A DNA stretch of 64,000 bases from assembly GCF_010894405.1 (NCBI RefSeq), contig NZ_JAAIYA010000004.1, forward strand, positions 310,001-374,000. The letters run 5' to 3'. This DNA is from Pyxidicoccus caerfyrddinensis. GTDB taxonomy: Bacteria > Myxococcota > Myxococcia > Myxococcales > Myxococcaceae. The translations under genes were made by a program, and so were the position numbers. Positions 10,093-18,415 of this stretch are shown here, one piece after another (position 1 is the stretch's first letter; every line of letters begins with the position of its first letter). Below the pieces are notes generated by a model. The model saw nothing but the letters and a program-made list of their open reading frames with translations. It searched no databases and was not told the origin of the DNA.

Positions 10093-10275
10093 CCCTGCCT
10101 CCTATTCGGTCACGGCTCCCTGCGCGCCCCCTCTCCTCGCTACTCAGCAGCGCGGAGCGGGGTTGGCAGTGTTCACTCGCCGTGAATATAGAGCGACTAT
10201 CCGAGAATAGGCAAAGGGATCAGTGCAATTCGCTGCGGCGCACTGCGTCGGCGGCGGTGCGGGCCCAACGACCGG

Positions 10276-10829
10276 TCACTCCGTTGGGTCGACGACCTCC
10301 ATCTGCATTTCATTCATCCGCCCACCCCGCACTGTAATCTTGGAGAAGGCAGTTTCGATCTCACGAAGATCCGTAGGCGTCAGCTGAACCTGGATTGCCT
10401 CCAGGTTCTCCTCGAGGTGAGCCGGGTTGCGCGTACCCGGGCTCGGAACGATCCAGGGCTTCTGCGCCAACAGCCATGCCAGTGCAATCTGAGCAGGCGT
10501 TGCGCCCTTCTTTTCTGCGACGCGCCTGAGCAGCTCGACGACCGCCGCATTGGCCGCCAGGTTTTCAGGGCTGAAGTGCGTGAACCCGGATCGAAGGTCT
10601 GTTTTCGGGTCGAGCCTCGTGCCAGCGTCAATCTTCCCAGTCAGATAACCCATTCCAACTGGACCCCATGGGACGAAGCCGATTCCCAGCTCCTTGCACG
10701 CATCTGGGCTGCACGAAGGACCTGGATGCCCTGGTTCCTGTCCGCGGGAGGCCCGTAGTTGGCGCTGATACTCATGCACCCGGCTCCCAGCTCCGAGACC
10801 TCCAGGCTTCCGAGCTTTCGTGTCTTCAT
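10276..10829 (-). pseudogene. Aldo/keto reductase with internal deletion and frame change
   Basis: From ATG 10829 the first 41 codons give a normal AKR start (MKTRKLGSLEVSELGAGCMS, then NYGPPADRNQGIQVLRAA). At about 10710 the frame changes and the sequence resumes as the C-terminal third (CKELGIGFVPWGPVGMGYLTG, then IALAWLLAQKPWIVPSPGTR) to a stop at 10276. Roughly 150 residues, including the catalytic Asp/Tyr/Lys/His, are absent. The gene is therefore dead. Intact relatives are NADPH-dependent aldehyde/ketone reductases of about 330 residues. Confidence 0.85.
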
Positions 10830-11186
10830 CTTGCTTTCCCCGCTACGCAGCCCCTTGTCGCTCCCGCTGTTGATTCCCTTGGACTGCTCCGATGACGTGG
10901 CGCAACGCATAAGAGGGATGGGGCCCTGTTGAGGGGAGGGAGGGTGCAGAGGCGCCGAGGAGGGCCACTGACGGGGCCGCCCGAGTGATGCTCCCGTCCG
11001 GTGGACAGGCCGCTTGAGCCCCCTTGGGGTACACGCCTGCCCAGACCGCGCTCCCATCAGGTGCGTAGCAGGGGCCTGGACCTCTTGGCGCCTCTTGAGC
11101 CTCAACACCACGCGGCCTGCTCCTCTGTGTTCGCGTCGAGCACGAGCCCGGGAACTGCCGCAAGCATGGGGCGGCCTCCTGCACGT
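10830..11186. other. Intergenic stretch without a supported gene
   Basis: This 357-bp gap lies between the AKR relic and the monooxygenase gene. Apart from the dispersed repeat at 11055-11109 I find nothing in it that resembles a gene, RNA or terminator. Confidence 0.5.
11055..11109 (+). repeat. Dispersed 55-bp repeat, copy 1
   Basis: The block begins CATCAGGTGCGTAGCAGGGG and ends TTGAGCCTCAACACC. A second copy in the same orientation at 30773-30826 differs by about four changes and one deleted base. Both copies lie between genes beside relics or regulators. The function is unknown. Confidence 0.65.
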
Positions 11187-12737
11187 TCAACCTCTCCTGG
11201 TAGCCGCCGCGAGCGCCTCGGAGAGCATACGCTCCGCATCGCTCGAGGCCTCGCTCCACCGCGCCGCCACCATCCCATCGGGACGGATCAGGCAGGCGCC
11301 CGAGGCTCCCACGCCATAGGTGCTCTGCCAGCCGTCGACACGGTGGGCCTGGAGCGGAAGCCCCGCGCGCTTCGAGAGGGCCTCGCTCGCATCGAGCCAA
11401 CTCCGGTCCCCCGCCAGCAGGACGAAGCCTCCGCCAAACAGATCGATCGTCGACACCGGGCGTTCCCCCGACGAGAGCCACACGTGCGGCGCGCGCGTGC
11501 CGGGCTCACCGTTGAGGGTCAACATCCGAGGGAGCGGCTCATCGGAGCCATAGCGATAGCCGAAGATGACCACCCGGGCACTGACGGCCCCGTCGTCCTC
11601 CGGCATCGCGGCTCCCTTCTCGAGACGCAGCGCGAGGAGGGTGGCCTGGTTCGCGGTCGCTGCGGCGACCGGGCGGCGCTCGGAGTCATAGGTCTCCAGC
11701 AGCGACGGCCCGGCCTGTCCCTTCAGCACGGCCGCGAGCTTCCAGGCCAGGTTGGCCGCGTCCTGGATGCCGGTATTGGCGCCGTGCCCTCCCGTGGGCG
11801 GCATCTGGTGCGCTGCATCCCCAGCCAGGAACACGCGGCCCGAGGAGAAGCGCTCCGCCACCCGCTCCGCCGCCTCCCACGGAAACGTGCCCAGGAGCGT
11901 CGGGACAAGCTCCGGCAGCCCCGTGGCGAGGCGGATGAGACGCGTCCAGCGCTCCTCGGTGAAGTCCGCAGGTGCCTCTCGCGGAACGTCGAGCCGGGTG
12001 GCGTAGATCCACCGGTCCTTCACGTCCGTGGCCACCATGACGCCGCCCGCCTCGGGGTGCTTCAGCACCGCGAAGCCGAACGGGTGTTCCCTTCGCACGG
12101 GAGACAGATCCGCGTGAAAGAGGGTGGAGACGTTGTGCCCCAGTGAGCCATGCCCCCGCTGCGCGATGCCGAGCGCCTCGCGAACGGAGCTGCGCACACC
12201 ATCCGCCGCCACCAGGTAGTCGGTGTGAACCGTGTACGTCTCTCTCGTCGCTCGATCGAGGACCTGAGCGGTCACTCCCTTCGCGTCCTGGGTGAACTCC
12301 TTCAGTTCGTGGCGGAAACGCACCTCGGCCTGCTGCTCGCGCGCGGCTCGCAGCAGGATGGGCTCGAGCCTGTCCTGTCCCAGGTAGACGTGCGGACACG
12401 GGCTCAGGTCCGACCGATGTGCTCCCGGCGCCGCGGGCATCCAGGACAACACGGGCCCCGCAAGCGTGAGCGCCACCAACTGGCCTCCACCGCCCAGATC
12501 GGGAGGCACGCCTCCTACCCGCTCGATCTCCTCTCGCGCGCACGTGGAGCGGAACAGCTCGATGGTGCGCTCGTGGAATCCACGGGCTCGGGGGTGGATG
12601 GAGGTGCCCTCGTGCTTCTCGAGGACGAGGGCCTTCACCCCGCGATGCGCCAGGAAGAGCGCCGTCGACAGCCCGACCAGGCCGCCGCCGACGATGAGCA
12701 CCGGGACACGCTCTTCTCGCGAGGTCTTCTCGTTCAT
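11187..12737 (-). CDS. FAD-dependent monooxygenase (PHBH/aromatic hydroxylase type)
   Basis: This 516-residue flavoprotein starts at ATG 12737; a TTG at 12755 would add six residues. It has the FAD dinucleotide motif GGGLVG (17-22), the DG motif in AADGVRSSVRE, and the second FAD motif VFLAGDAAHQMPPTGGHG followed by NTGIQDAANLAWKLA. The C-terminal 150 residues resemble the thioredoxin-like domain of PheA/RdmE/MhpA-type enzymes. Family members use NAD(P)H and O2 to hydroxylate aromatic or polyketide rings; the substrate here is unknown. A GST relic lies immediately upstream. Confidence 0.9.
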   Translation of the reverse strand: MNEKTSREERVPVLIVGGGLVGLSTALFLAHRGVKALVLEKHEGTSIHPRARGFHERTIELFRSTCAREEIERVGGVPPDLGGGGQLVALTLAGPVLSWMPAAPGAHRSDLSPCPHVYLGQDRLEPILLRAAREQQAEVRFRHELKEFTQDAKGVTAQVLDRATRETYTVHTDYLVAADGVRSSVREALGIAQRGHGSLGHNVSTLFHADLSPVRREHPFGFAVLKHPEAGGVMVATDVKDRWIYATRLDVPREAPADFTEERWTRLIRLATGLPELVPTLLGTFPWEAAERVAERFSSGRVFLAGDAAHQMPPTGGHGANTGIQDAANLAWKLAAVLKGQAGPSLLETYDSERRPVAAATANQATLLALRLEKGAAMPEDDGAVSARVVIFGYRYGSDEPLPRMLTLNGEPGTRAPHVWLSSGERPVSTIDLFGGGFVLLAGDRSWLDASEALSKRAGLPLQAHRVDGWQSTYGVGASGACLIRPDGMVAARWSEASSDAERMLSEALAAATRRG

Positions 12738-12751
12738 GCCTCGGGCTTCTA

Positions 12752-12904
12752 TCAACTCGGCAGCAGGTATGGCTCGTAGCGCTTCGGGCTGGCCAGGTAG
12801 GCGGCCACCCGCGGGCGCTCCGAGATGCAGGCCTTGAGCGCCGCGAGCTTCGGGAACGCGGTGACGAAGACGCCGTCCGGCACCAGCGAGTGGAAATGAG
12901 GAGT
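12752..12904 (-). pseudogene. Glutathione S-transferase, C-terminal remnant
   Basis: Reading the minus strand from about 12904 gives HFHSLVPDG, then FPKLAALKACISERPRVAAY and SPKRYEPYLLP before a TGA at 12754-12752. This is the usual GST C-terminal ending (FPxLxAL.. RPRVAAYLAS). The thioredoxin-like N-terminal domain and the rest are gone, and the LysR gene ends just upstream at 12909. No start codon is present. Confidence 0.65.
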
Positions 12905-12908
12905 CACC

Positions 12909-13841
12909 TCAGCGTTCGTTACGTCGACGAGTTCGCGGCTGCTTCGACTGCATCGACCTTACGAAGTCCACGAAGGCACGCAGCGGCGTCGGCAGGTGCT
13001 GACGACTGGGGTAGTAGAGAAAGGGCCCGGAGAAGCTCAGCCACCACGATTGGAGCACGGGAACCAACTCTCCTCGGTCGAGGAAGGGACGGAGCCAATC
13101 CTCGAATAGATAGACGATCCCGCTACCCGCCACGGCGGCATCCACAGCGAGCTCCGTCGTGCCACCGAAACCGACGATCAGCGGGCCCTTCGGCTCGACT
13201 TTGATCGTCTTTCCGTCTCGTTCGAACTCCCACGGGTGTAGCGGCCCGTTCGAGAAGCGCCATCGTAGGCAATCATGTTCGAGCAGCTCATGTGGATGTG
13301 TGGGACGACCACGGCGAGAAAGGTATGTGGGTGACGCGGCCGCGGCGAACCGCTGGACGCGCGGACCGATGGGAACTGCTACCATGTCCTTTTCGAGCCA
13401 TTCTTCGTAGCGGACGCCGGCGTCGAAGCCTTCTGCGACCACGTCGACGATACGCTCCTCGGCGGTCACCTCGAGGCAGATGTCGGGGTACCTCGCCAGG
13501 AAGGGCGGCACGATGTGAGGAAGGACGAGCCGTGCAGCGGCGGTCGGCACGTTGAGCCTCAGACGACCCGCGGGGCGATCTCGGAAATCGTTGACCACGT
13601 CCAGCGCAGCGCGCACTTCACTGAGCGCCGGGGTGATCCGCTCGAGCAGGCGCGCTCCTGCGTCGGTGGGTGTGACGCTGCGAGTGGTGCGATGAAGCAG
13701 CCGAACTCCGAGCCGGGCTTCCAGTCGACGAACCGCGTCGCCCATGCGCGACGCGCTTGTGCCTGCCGCACGGGCGGCGCTGCGAAAGCCGCCCGCACGG
13801 GCGACCGCCAGGAACGTGGTGAGGTCTGCGAGGTCATCCAT
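12909..13841 (-). CDS. LysR-family transcriptional regulator
   Basis: This 310-residue protein starts at ATG 13841. It has the LysR winged helix-turn-helix (residues about 5-64; FLAVARAGGFRSAARAAG, then RLEARLGVRLLHRTTRSV) and a periplasmic-binding-protein-like effector domain from about 90. It is divergent from the aldo/keto reductase gene starting at 13959 and most likely controls that gene and itself through the repeated site in the 117-bp gap. The inducer is unknown. It belongs to the CrgA-like group by its wording, a judgement from memory. Confidence 0.92.
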   Translation of the reverse strand: MDDLADLTTFLAVARAGGFRSAARAAGTSASRMGDAVRRLEARLGVRLLHRTTRSVTPTDAGARLLERITPALSEVRAALDVVNDFRDRPAGRLRLNVPTAAARLVLPHIVPPFLARYPDICLEVTAEERIVDVVAEGFDAGVRYEEWLEKDMVAVPIGPRVQRFAAAASPTYLSRRGRPTHPHELLEHDCLRWRFSNGPLHPWEFERDGKTIKVEPKGPLIVGFGGTTELAVDAAVAGSGIVYLFEDWLRPFLDRGELVPVLQSWWLSFSGPFLYYPSRQHLPTPLRAFVDFVRSMQSKQPRTRRRNER

Positions 13842-13845
13842 CAAC

Positions 13846-13878
13846 TGTGCAAATTATCGCACAGCCCGTGCAGATTAT
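13846..13878. promoter_or_regulatory. Probable LysR binding region between divergent genes
   Basis: TGTGCAAATTATCGCACA (13846-13863) is an inverted repeat, TGTGC-N8-GCACA. The half GTGCAAATTAT recurs as GTGCAGATTAT at 13868-13878, exactly 21 bp (two helical turns) later. LysR proteins bind such spaced dyads between divergent genes, so this is a good operator candidate. Confidence 0.55.
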
Positions 13879-13958
13879 AGTGGGTTGTCGCGCAGCGGGT
13901 CCTCCGTCAGTTTCGTGTCGAAGTCCATCCTCAACGGACCACGTCAAAGGACCACGTC

Positions 13959-14831
13959 ATGACCGCCCCCCACATCGCAGACAGCTACCGCCTCGGCTCT
14001 CACACCGTCCGGCGTCTCGGCTACGGCGCCATGCAACTCGCCGGCCCCGGCGTCTTCGGCCCCCCCGAGGATCGCAAGGCCGCCGTTGCCGTGCTGCGAG
14101 AGGCCATCGCTCAGGGCGTCAACCATGTCGACACCAGCGACATCTACGGTCCCCATGTCACGAATGAGATCATCCGCGAGGCCCTGCATCCGTATCGCGA
14201 GGGTCTCGTCATCGCCACGAAGGTCGGCGCCGTGCGCGGCCCGTCGGGGTCGTGGGAGCCCGCCTTCTCCGCCACCGATATCGAGCGCGCGGTTCATGAC
14301 AACCTTCGCAATCTCGGACTGGAGGTGCTCGACGTCGTGAACCTTCGCGCGATGTTCAGCGCCTATGGTCCAGCGGAGGGCTCCATCGAAGCGCCGCTTA
14401 CCGCGCTCGCCGAACTTCAGCGACGTGGGCTGATTCGACACATTGGCCTGAGCAACGTCACGGCCGCGCAGCTCGCGGAGGGACGCAAGCTCACGGAAAT
14501 CGTGTGCGTGCAGAACCACTACAACCTGACGCACCGCCGCGACGACGCAGTCATCGACGAGCTCGCCGCGCTCCGCATCGCGTACGTGCCGTTCTACCCG
14601 CTCGGCGGGTTCTCACCGCTTCAGTCCAGCACGCTCAACACGGTGGCCGCGCGGCTCGGGGCTACGTCGATGCAGGTGGCGCTCGCGTGGCTCCTGCGTC
14701 GCTCGCCCAACGTATTGCTCATTCCTGGCACGTCCTCAATCGCGCACCTCAGGGAGAACCTCGCGAGCGCCTCAATCGTCTTGAGCGCCGAGAATCTGGC
14801 CACGCTGAACGGGCTCGCCGAGCACTCCTGA
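13959..14831 (+). CDS. Aldo/keto reductase (YdbC-like subgroup)
   Basis: This 290-residue TIM-barrel oxidoreductase has the AKR triad Asp58, Tyr63 (VDTSDIYG) and Lys88 (ATKVG), and the NADPH-binding C-terminus (LLIPGTSSIAHLRENL). The position normally held by the catalytic His reads VVNLR, as in the E. coli YdbC-like subgroup, so a His is not expected there. The upstream LysR gene is divergent and the likely regulator. Its substrate may be a small carbonyl compound; this is not determinable from sequence. Confidence 0.9.
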   Translation: MTAPHIADSYRLGSHTVRRLGYGAMQLAGPGVFGPPEDRKAAVAVLREAIAQGVNHVDTSDIYGPHVTNEIIREALHPYREGLVIATKVGAVRGPSGSWEPAFSATDIERAVHDNLRNLGLEVLDVVNLRAMFSAYGPAEGSIEAPLTALAELQRRGLIRHIGLSNVTAAQLAEGRKLTEIVCVQNHYNLTHRRDDAVIDELAALRIAYVPFYPLGGFSPLQSSTLNTVAARLGATSMQVALAWLLRRSPNVLLIPGTSSIAHLRENLASASIVLSAENLATLNGLAEHS

Positions 14832-14921
14832 AGGCCGACGTCCCCCGAGCGAGTCCATACCGGGCTTTGCCTCCTGCACCTCCTGGATTCAAGGGGTCGT
14901 CCGCTCGCACCGAAAGTCAGC

Positions 14922-15293
14922 TCAGGAAGGCTCCACCAGGGCCGCCCGCGATTCGGGAGCGGGGAAAGGGTCGGCGAAGTACTGCGTCTCGTGCACCACC
15001 GACTCGCCGGCAAATTCCATGATGGAGATCGAGTGGGTCGGCACACCGTCATAGGTGATGATGCACTCGCTGACCCACAGCTCCCCGCTGCCGACAATCC
15101 GTAGCACGGTGAAGTGCCGATCGGCCGGGTGCCCGCCACGTTGCGCCGCAATCGTGGTGCGACCTCGGAAACGTTCACCCGATTGCGGATAGTCGAGGAT
15201 CGCGTCCTCGGCGTAGATCGCGTGTTCGGCTTCGATCTCGCCGCTTTCGGAAGCCCGCCAGTGTTCCTCGATCGCGGCCCTGGTCGATTCCAT
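14922..15293 (-). CDS. SnoaL/NTF2-like small protein
   Basis: This 123-residue protein has the pattern of the NTF2-like cone: helix (AAIEEHWRASESGEIEA), YAEDAILDYPQSGERFRGR, then four strands with VSECIITYDGVPTHSISIMEF. GGAAGGA lies 7 bases upstream of the ATG at 15293. Family members are small polyketide cyclases, isomerases or ligand-binding proteins; many are annotated only as SnoaL-like. No partner gene indicates which. Confidence 0.8.
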   Translation of the reverse strand: MESTRAAIEEHWRASESGEIEAEHAIYAEDAILDYPQSGERFRGRTTIAAQRGGHPADRHFTVLRIVGSGELWVSECIITYDGVPTHSISIMEFAGESVVHETQYFADPFPAPESRAALVEPS

Positions 15294-15680
15294 CGCGTCG
15301 TCCTTCCTCGCTGTCGAACCTCATTGGCAACGAGGACAGCATAAACCGGTTGCTGGTCAGTTCGGACCTCTGCGCCCCACGAGATGACAGACGCGGCGGA
15401 GCCATGACATCCGCGTCCGCTGGGCCTCACGGCACGCTGGCCACGGCTGATCGTCTACTACGCCCTTTCCACCGCCACGCCGTGAGGTGAGGTCAGCACG
15501 CCGGGCTCGTGCGGGCTGGTATCGGGGAGCAGTCTCCACGTGTGCCGCCTTGGGCAAGGGGTCCCGTGACTGCCCCTGGGGTGGCCCTCGTGGCGTGACA
15601 TTTGACACTCAATTGCATTTGCCAGGCACTGCGTGCGCCCTTCCCCATCAAATCCCGTCTTCGCAGCTCGAGGTGCGTCC
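15294..15680. other. Intergenic stretch without a supported gene
   Basis: This 387-bp gap lies between two divergent genes. A short plus-strand reading near 15421-15483 (ARWPRLIVYYALSTATP then stop) looks like the tail of a membrane protein but is too short to assign. The AT-richer stretch 15596-15630 (TTTGACACTCAATTGCATTTG) may hold the promoter of the secreted protein gene at 15681. Confidence 0.3.
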
Positions 15681-16136
15681 ATGCGCAACTTTCGCCCGTC
15701 TGTCGTTGCCCTCTTTCTCGCGCTCATCACGGTTCCGGGGCTGGTACTCGCATCGGGCCAGCCGGTGCACAGCATCTGGTCGACGAAGGGCGGCGCCGTC
15801 GACATCCAGGGCACCCTCTTCGCTCCCGTTCTCAATGAGTCGGTGGTGAGCTGGCAGGAAGGCTCCGGACCCGCGTTCGCGAACGCGAAGGTGACGGTGA
15901 ACACCAACGGCACCGCCATCGTCCTCGAGCTCAACCTGGTCACCCTGCAGGGCGCGCCGACGGACGACCTCGTGCAGGGCCTCTGGGACGTGATGCTCGA
16001 TGGCACGCTCGTGTGCTCCGCGTGCCAGGGCTTCGCCAAGGGGCTCAACAATCCGGTGGGGAGCCCCTACAACATCGACGTGAGCAACTCCTTCTACCGG
16101 CTCGACGGCATCATCACCTCGCGCTTCGACTACTGA
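15681..16136 (+). CDS. Secreted protein of unknown function
   Basis: This 151-residue protein starts with a clear signal peptide (hydrophobic VALFLALITVPGLVLA, cleaved near LASG). The mature part is about 125 residues, predicted beta-rich, with a pair of Cys in LVCSACQGF that may form a disulfide. It ends FDY. I do not recognise the family; similar small exported proteins are common in myxobacteria. It is convergent with the metallophosphoesterase gene, 12 bp apart. Confidence 0.75.
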   Translation: MRNFRPSVVALFLALITVPGLVLASGQPVHSIWSTKGGAVDIQGTLFAPVLNESVVSWQEGSGPAFANAKVTVNTNGTAIVLELNLVTLQGAPTDDLVQGLWDVMLDGTLVCSACQGFAKGLNNPVGSPYNIDVSNSFYRLDGIITSRFDY

Positions 16137-16148
16137 GGTCTGGGGCCG

Positions 16149-17078
16149 TCACGCGCGCAGCGGGAGGCCGGCGGACGACGTCTCCAATCGCAAGCGTCCG
16201 TCCTTGAGCTCCACCACGGCATGGCCATCGGGGGCGTCCGGGAGGTTGACGTGGAAGGTGCCGCGGTACCATCTGGCCCGCTCCTCGCCAGACGGCGGCG
16301 CTGGAAGCCGTGCTCGCAGCTCCTCGGGGAGTGCCGCCGCGGCGGAGGAAAGCCGGGCGGCGGCCTCGGCTTGCTCGCGTACCGCGAAGTCATCCCATAC
16401 GCATCCATGGGGTGAGCCCATGTGCCCGGAGACGGTGAGGTCCACGTCGAGGGCCGCCGCGAGGAGCCCGACCAGCGGTTGCTTGCCGGGGCTCACGTGA
16501 GTCACGAGAACGCGGACCTCCCCCGCGACCCTGGGCCGCGCGGAGTCGAGCAGCGCGGAAATCTCCCGAGCCGTCGCGCGAATCTTCCCTCGGCGACCAT
16601 CGATGGGCGCGTCCTCCCCCAGAAGCTCGGGAAGGAGGTTTCCTCCGAGGCCAAAGAAGCGGAAGGGGCCGCACGTCCCTGTTCCCAGGAGCGTCAGGTT
16701 GGGGATGTGCCGACGCCCCGCCAGCAGCTCGGCGACGACGGCTCCGTCCTCGTGATTGCCCCAGACCGCGAACGTGGGCACGGAGAACCCCCGGCCGGAG
16801 TGCAGCCACTCGCCGAAGTCGGACAGCGGAAGCTCCTTGCGGATGAAGGCCCGGAGGGCGTCACCCTTCAGCTTCTTGGCCCGCTGCTTCGCCTCGTCGG
16901 GCAGCTTCGAGTGCACCACCCGAAGGAAGAGCTCACGCGACTCGATACGGTCCGCGCTCTCCTGGTCATAGAAGCCGAAGTCACCCGCGTGCAAGACTGC
17001 GTCGGCCCGGGCCTCCTTCGCGAGCTGCTCGATGATGTCGAGGTGGCCATGGGTGTCGGAGATGAGAAGCAAGCGCAT
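16149..17078 (-). CDS. Calcineurin-like metallophosphoesterase
   Basis: This 309-residue enzyme starts at ATG 17078 with AAAGGA about 8 bases upstream. All dimetal motifs are visible: ISDTHGH at the N-terminus, HAGDFGF, VWGNHED, THVSPGK and SGHMGSPHG. Family members hydrolyse phosphomono- or diesters using two metal ions; the class with DTHGH resembles YfcE/MJ0936-type enzymes, but this one is longer. The substrate is unknown. It is divergent from 17105 with a 26-bp gap, so the two probably share a promoter region. Confidence 0.9.
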   Translation of the reverse strand: MRLLLISDTHGHLDIIEQLAKEARADAVLHAGDFGFYDQESADRIESRELFLRVVHSKLPDEAKQRAKKLKGDALRAFIRKELPLSDFGEWLHSGRGFSVPTFAVWGNHEDGAVVAELLAGRRHIPNLTLLGTGTCGPFRFFGLGGNLLPELLGEDAPIDGRRGKIRATAREISALLDSARPRVAGEVRVLVTHVSPGKQPLVGLLAAALDVDLTVSGHMGSPHGCVWDDFAVREQAEAAARLSSAAAALPEELRARLPAPPSGEERARWYRGTFHVNLPDAPDGHAVVELKDGRLRLETSSAGLPLRA

Positions 17079-17104
17079 GATGTGCGTCCTTTCGAGGAGT
17101 CGAA

Positions 17105-18193
17105 GTGGCTCGCCCTGGCAGGAAGGCTGACGACACGATGGCATCGGGGCTGCCTCGCCGGAACGGACAGAAAACCGGACAACGCGCGACCGAGACCCAG
17201 GCGCCCGTCGGCTACACGTGGGCGGACTACGTAGAAGCCTTGGTGGTGGAGTACGGCACCCTTGCGGCGGTCGCATGGAAGCTCGTCGAGCGGGGCCTGT
17301 CGGAAGATGTGACTTCGGTGGAACGGGCGCTCCGGCGCCTGCGCGGACGGGGCCAGCGGGATGGAGGCCTCATCGGCCAGCGGGTCCTGAGGGTCTTCGG
17401 TGTGCCCGAGACCGTCGAGGCCCTGGCCCGATGGATGGGGACGTATCACAGCCCCTTCGGAGACCTGCCCGTTCAGCTGTGTGTCGACCAGCTTCGTCTG
17501 TGGGAGCGGCCACCCCTCTCGGAGTCGAAGGCTCGCGTCTGGATTCTGCTGGGACTGGCGGGCGTCGCGCTGCGCCGGCGAGCCTTCGACGAGGCGCAGC
17601 CGCTGCTCGAGGCAGCCGCGGCGCTCACGGACCTGCCCGCGGCACGGATCGAGCACCATCTCGCGACGAGCTATCTCCTGACCCGCCTCGAGGTGAACGC
17701 GAAGCGAGCGGAGGCCGCGGCGCGCCCTCATCTGGAGAGCGCTCGAAGCATTCTTGACGCCTCCCGGGCGGAGCTGGACCCGGCGGAGGCCGCATGCTTC
17801 CAGGCCCGCCTGGTCGACCACGAGGCCTTCGATGCCAACCGGCGGGGCGATTCCGCCCGAGCGCTCGCGCTGTATCGTTCCCTGTCGACCAAAGACGTGC
17901 ATCCCTTCGCCAGCTATCGCCGAGATGCCGGGGTGGCGTTCGGCCTCCATCGCCAGGGCGCCCGGGATGAGGCCCTCAGAATGGCGCAGCGTGCCTGCGA
18001 ACATGCGGGCGATGGTGGATACGTGCGTTTGCGGGTGATGGGCCTGCTGATGGTTGCTCGCATCCAGGGCGCACCGGACCATGAGGGCACGCTGGCCAGA
18101 GCCGCGGCCATCGCGAAGCGACTCGCAGACCCGGAGCTGCGGGTCCGGGTCGAGCGTGCGCAAGACCGGTTGTCCGAGGTGGGGTCGAAGTGA
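17105..18193 (+). CDS. TPR-like helical protein of unknown function
   Basis: This 362-residue protein begins with GTG after GAGGAG. Residues about 35-100 look like a small winged-helix-like module (YTWADYVEALVVEYGTLAAV, then VTSVERALRRLRGRGQ). Residues about 135-355 are an all-helical solenoid with TPR-like phrases (LLGLAGVALRRRAFDEA, then LYRSLSTKD). There is no signal peptide, so it should be cytoplasmic. An adaptor or regulator is plausible from the architecture but not shown. It precedes the first CHAT protein by 222 bp in the same direction. Confidence 0.75.
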   Translation: MARPGRKADDTMASGLPRRNGQKTGQRATETQAPVGYTWADYVEALVVEYGTLAAVAWKLVERGLSEDVTSVERALRRLRGRGQRDGGLIGQRVLRVFGVPETVEALARWMGTYHSPFGDLPVQLCVDQLRLWERPPLSESKARVWILLGLAGVALRRRAFDEAQPLLEAAAALTDLPAARIEHHLATSYLLTRLEVNAKRAEAAARPHLESARSILDASRAELDPAEAACFQARLVDHEAFDANRRGDSARALALYRSLSTKDVHPFASYRRDAGVAFGLHRQGARDEALRMAQRACEHAGDGGYVRLRVMGLLMVARIQGAPDHEGTLARAAAIAKRLADPELRVRVERAQDRLSEVGSK

Positions 18194-18332
18194 GGCTCCG
18201 AAGGGATTTGGCCTCCCGCATCGGTTTGTTCGCGATGGGTGCGACGCTGCCTGGACAACGTCTTCGCTGCGCCGGAGGGCGCGTGCCCACGTCGAGCCGT
18301 CCGGGGCGCCGGCGTCAGGCCTGAAGATTCGC

Positions 18333-18359
18333 TGCATCATTCTCCGAACCGCCGGCTCT
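18333..18359 (+). promoter_or_regulatory. Conserved block upstream of CHAT protein 1
   Basis: The 27 bases begin TGCATCATTCTCCG and end CCGGCTCT. A copy differing at a handful of positions lies at 24373-24399, and both copies end exactly 57 bp before the ATG of their CHAT gene. The retained spacing suggests a promoter or operator kept after duplication. Confidence 0.5.
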
Positions 18360-18415
18360 CGATGGTGGAGGTTCTGTACCGGGCCATCGAGACCGGATGG
18401 GGACCAGGAGCTCGC

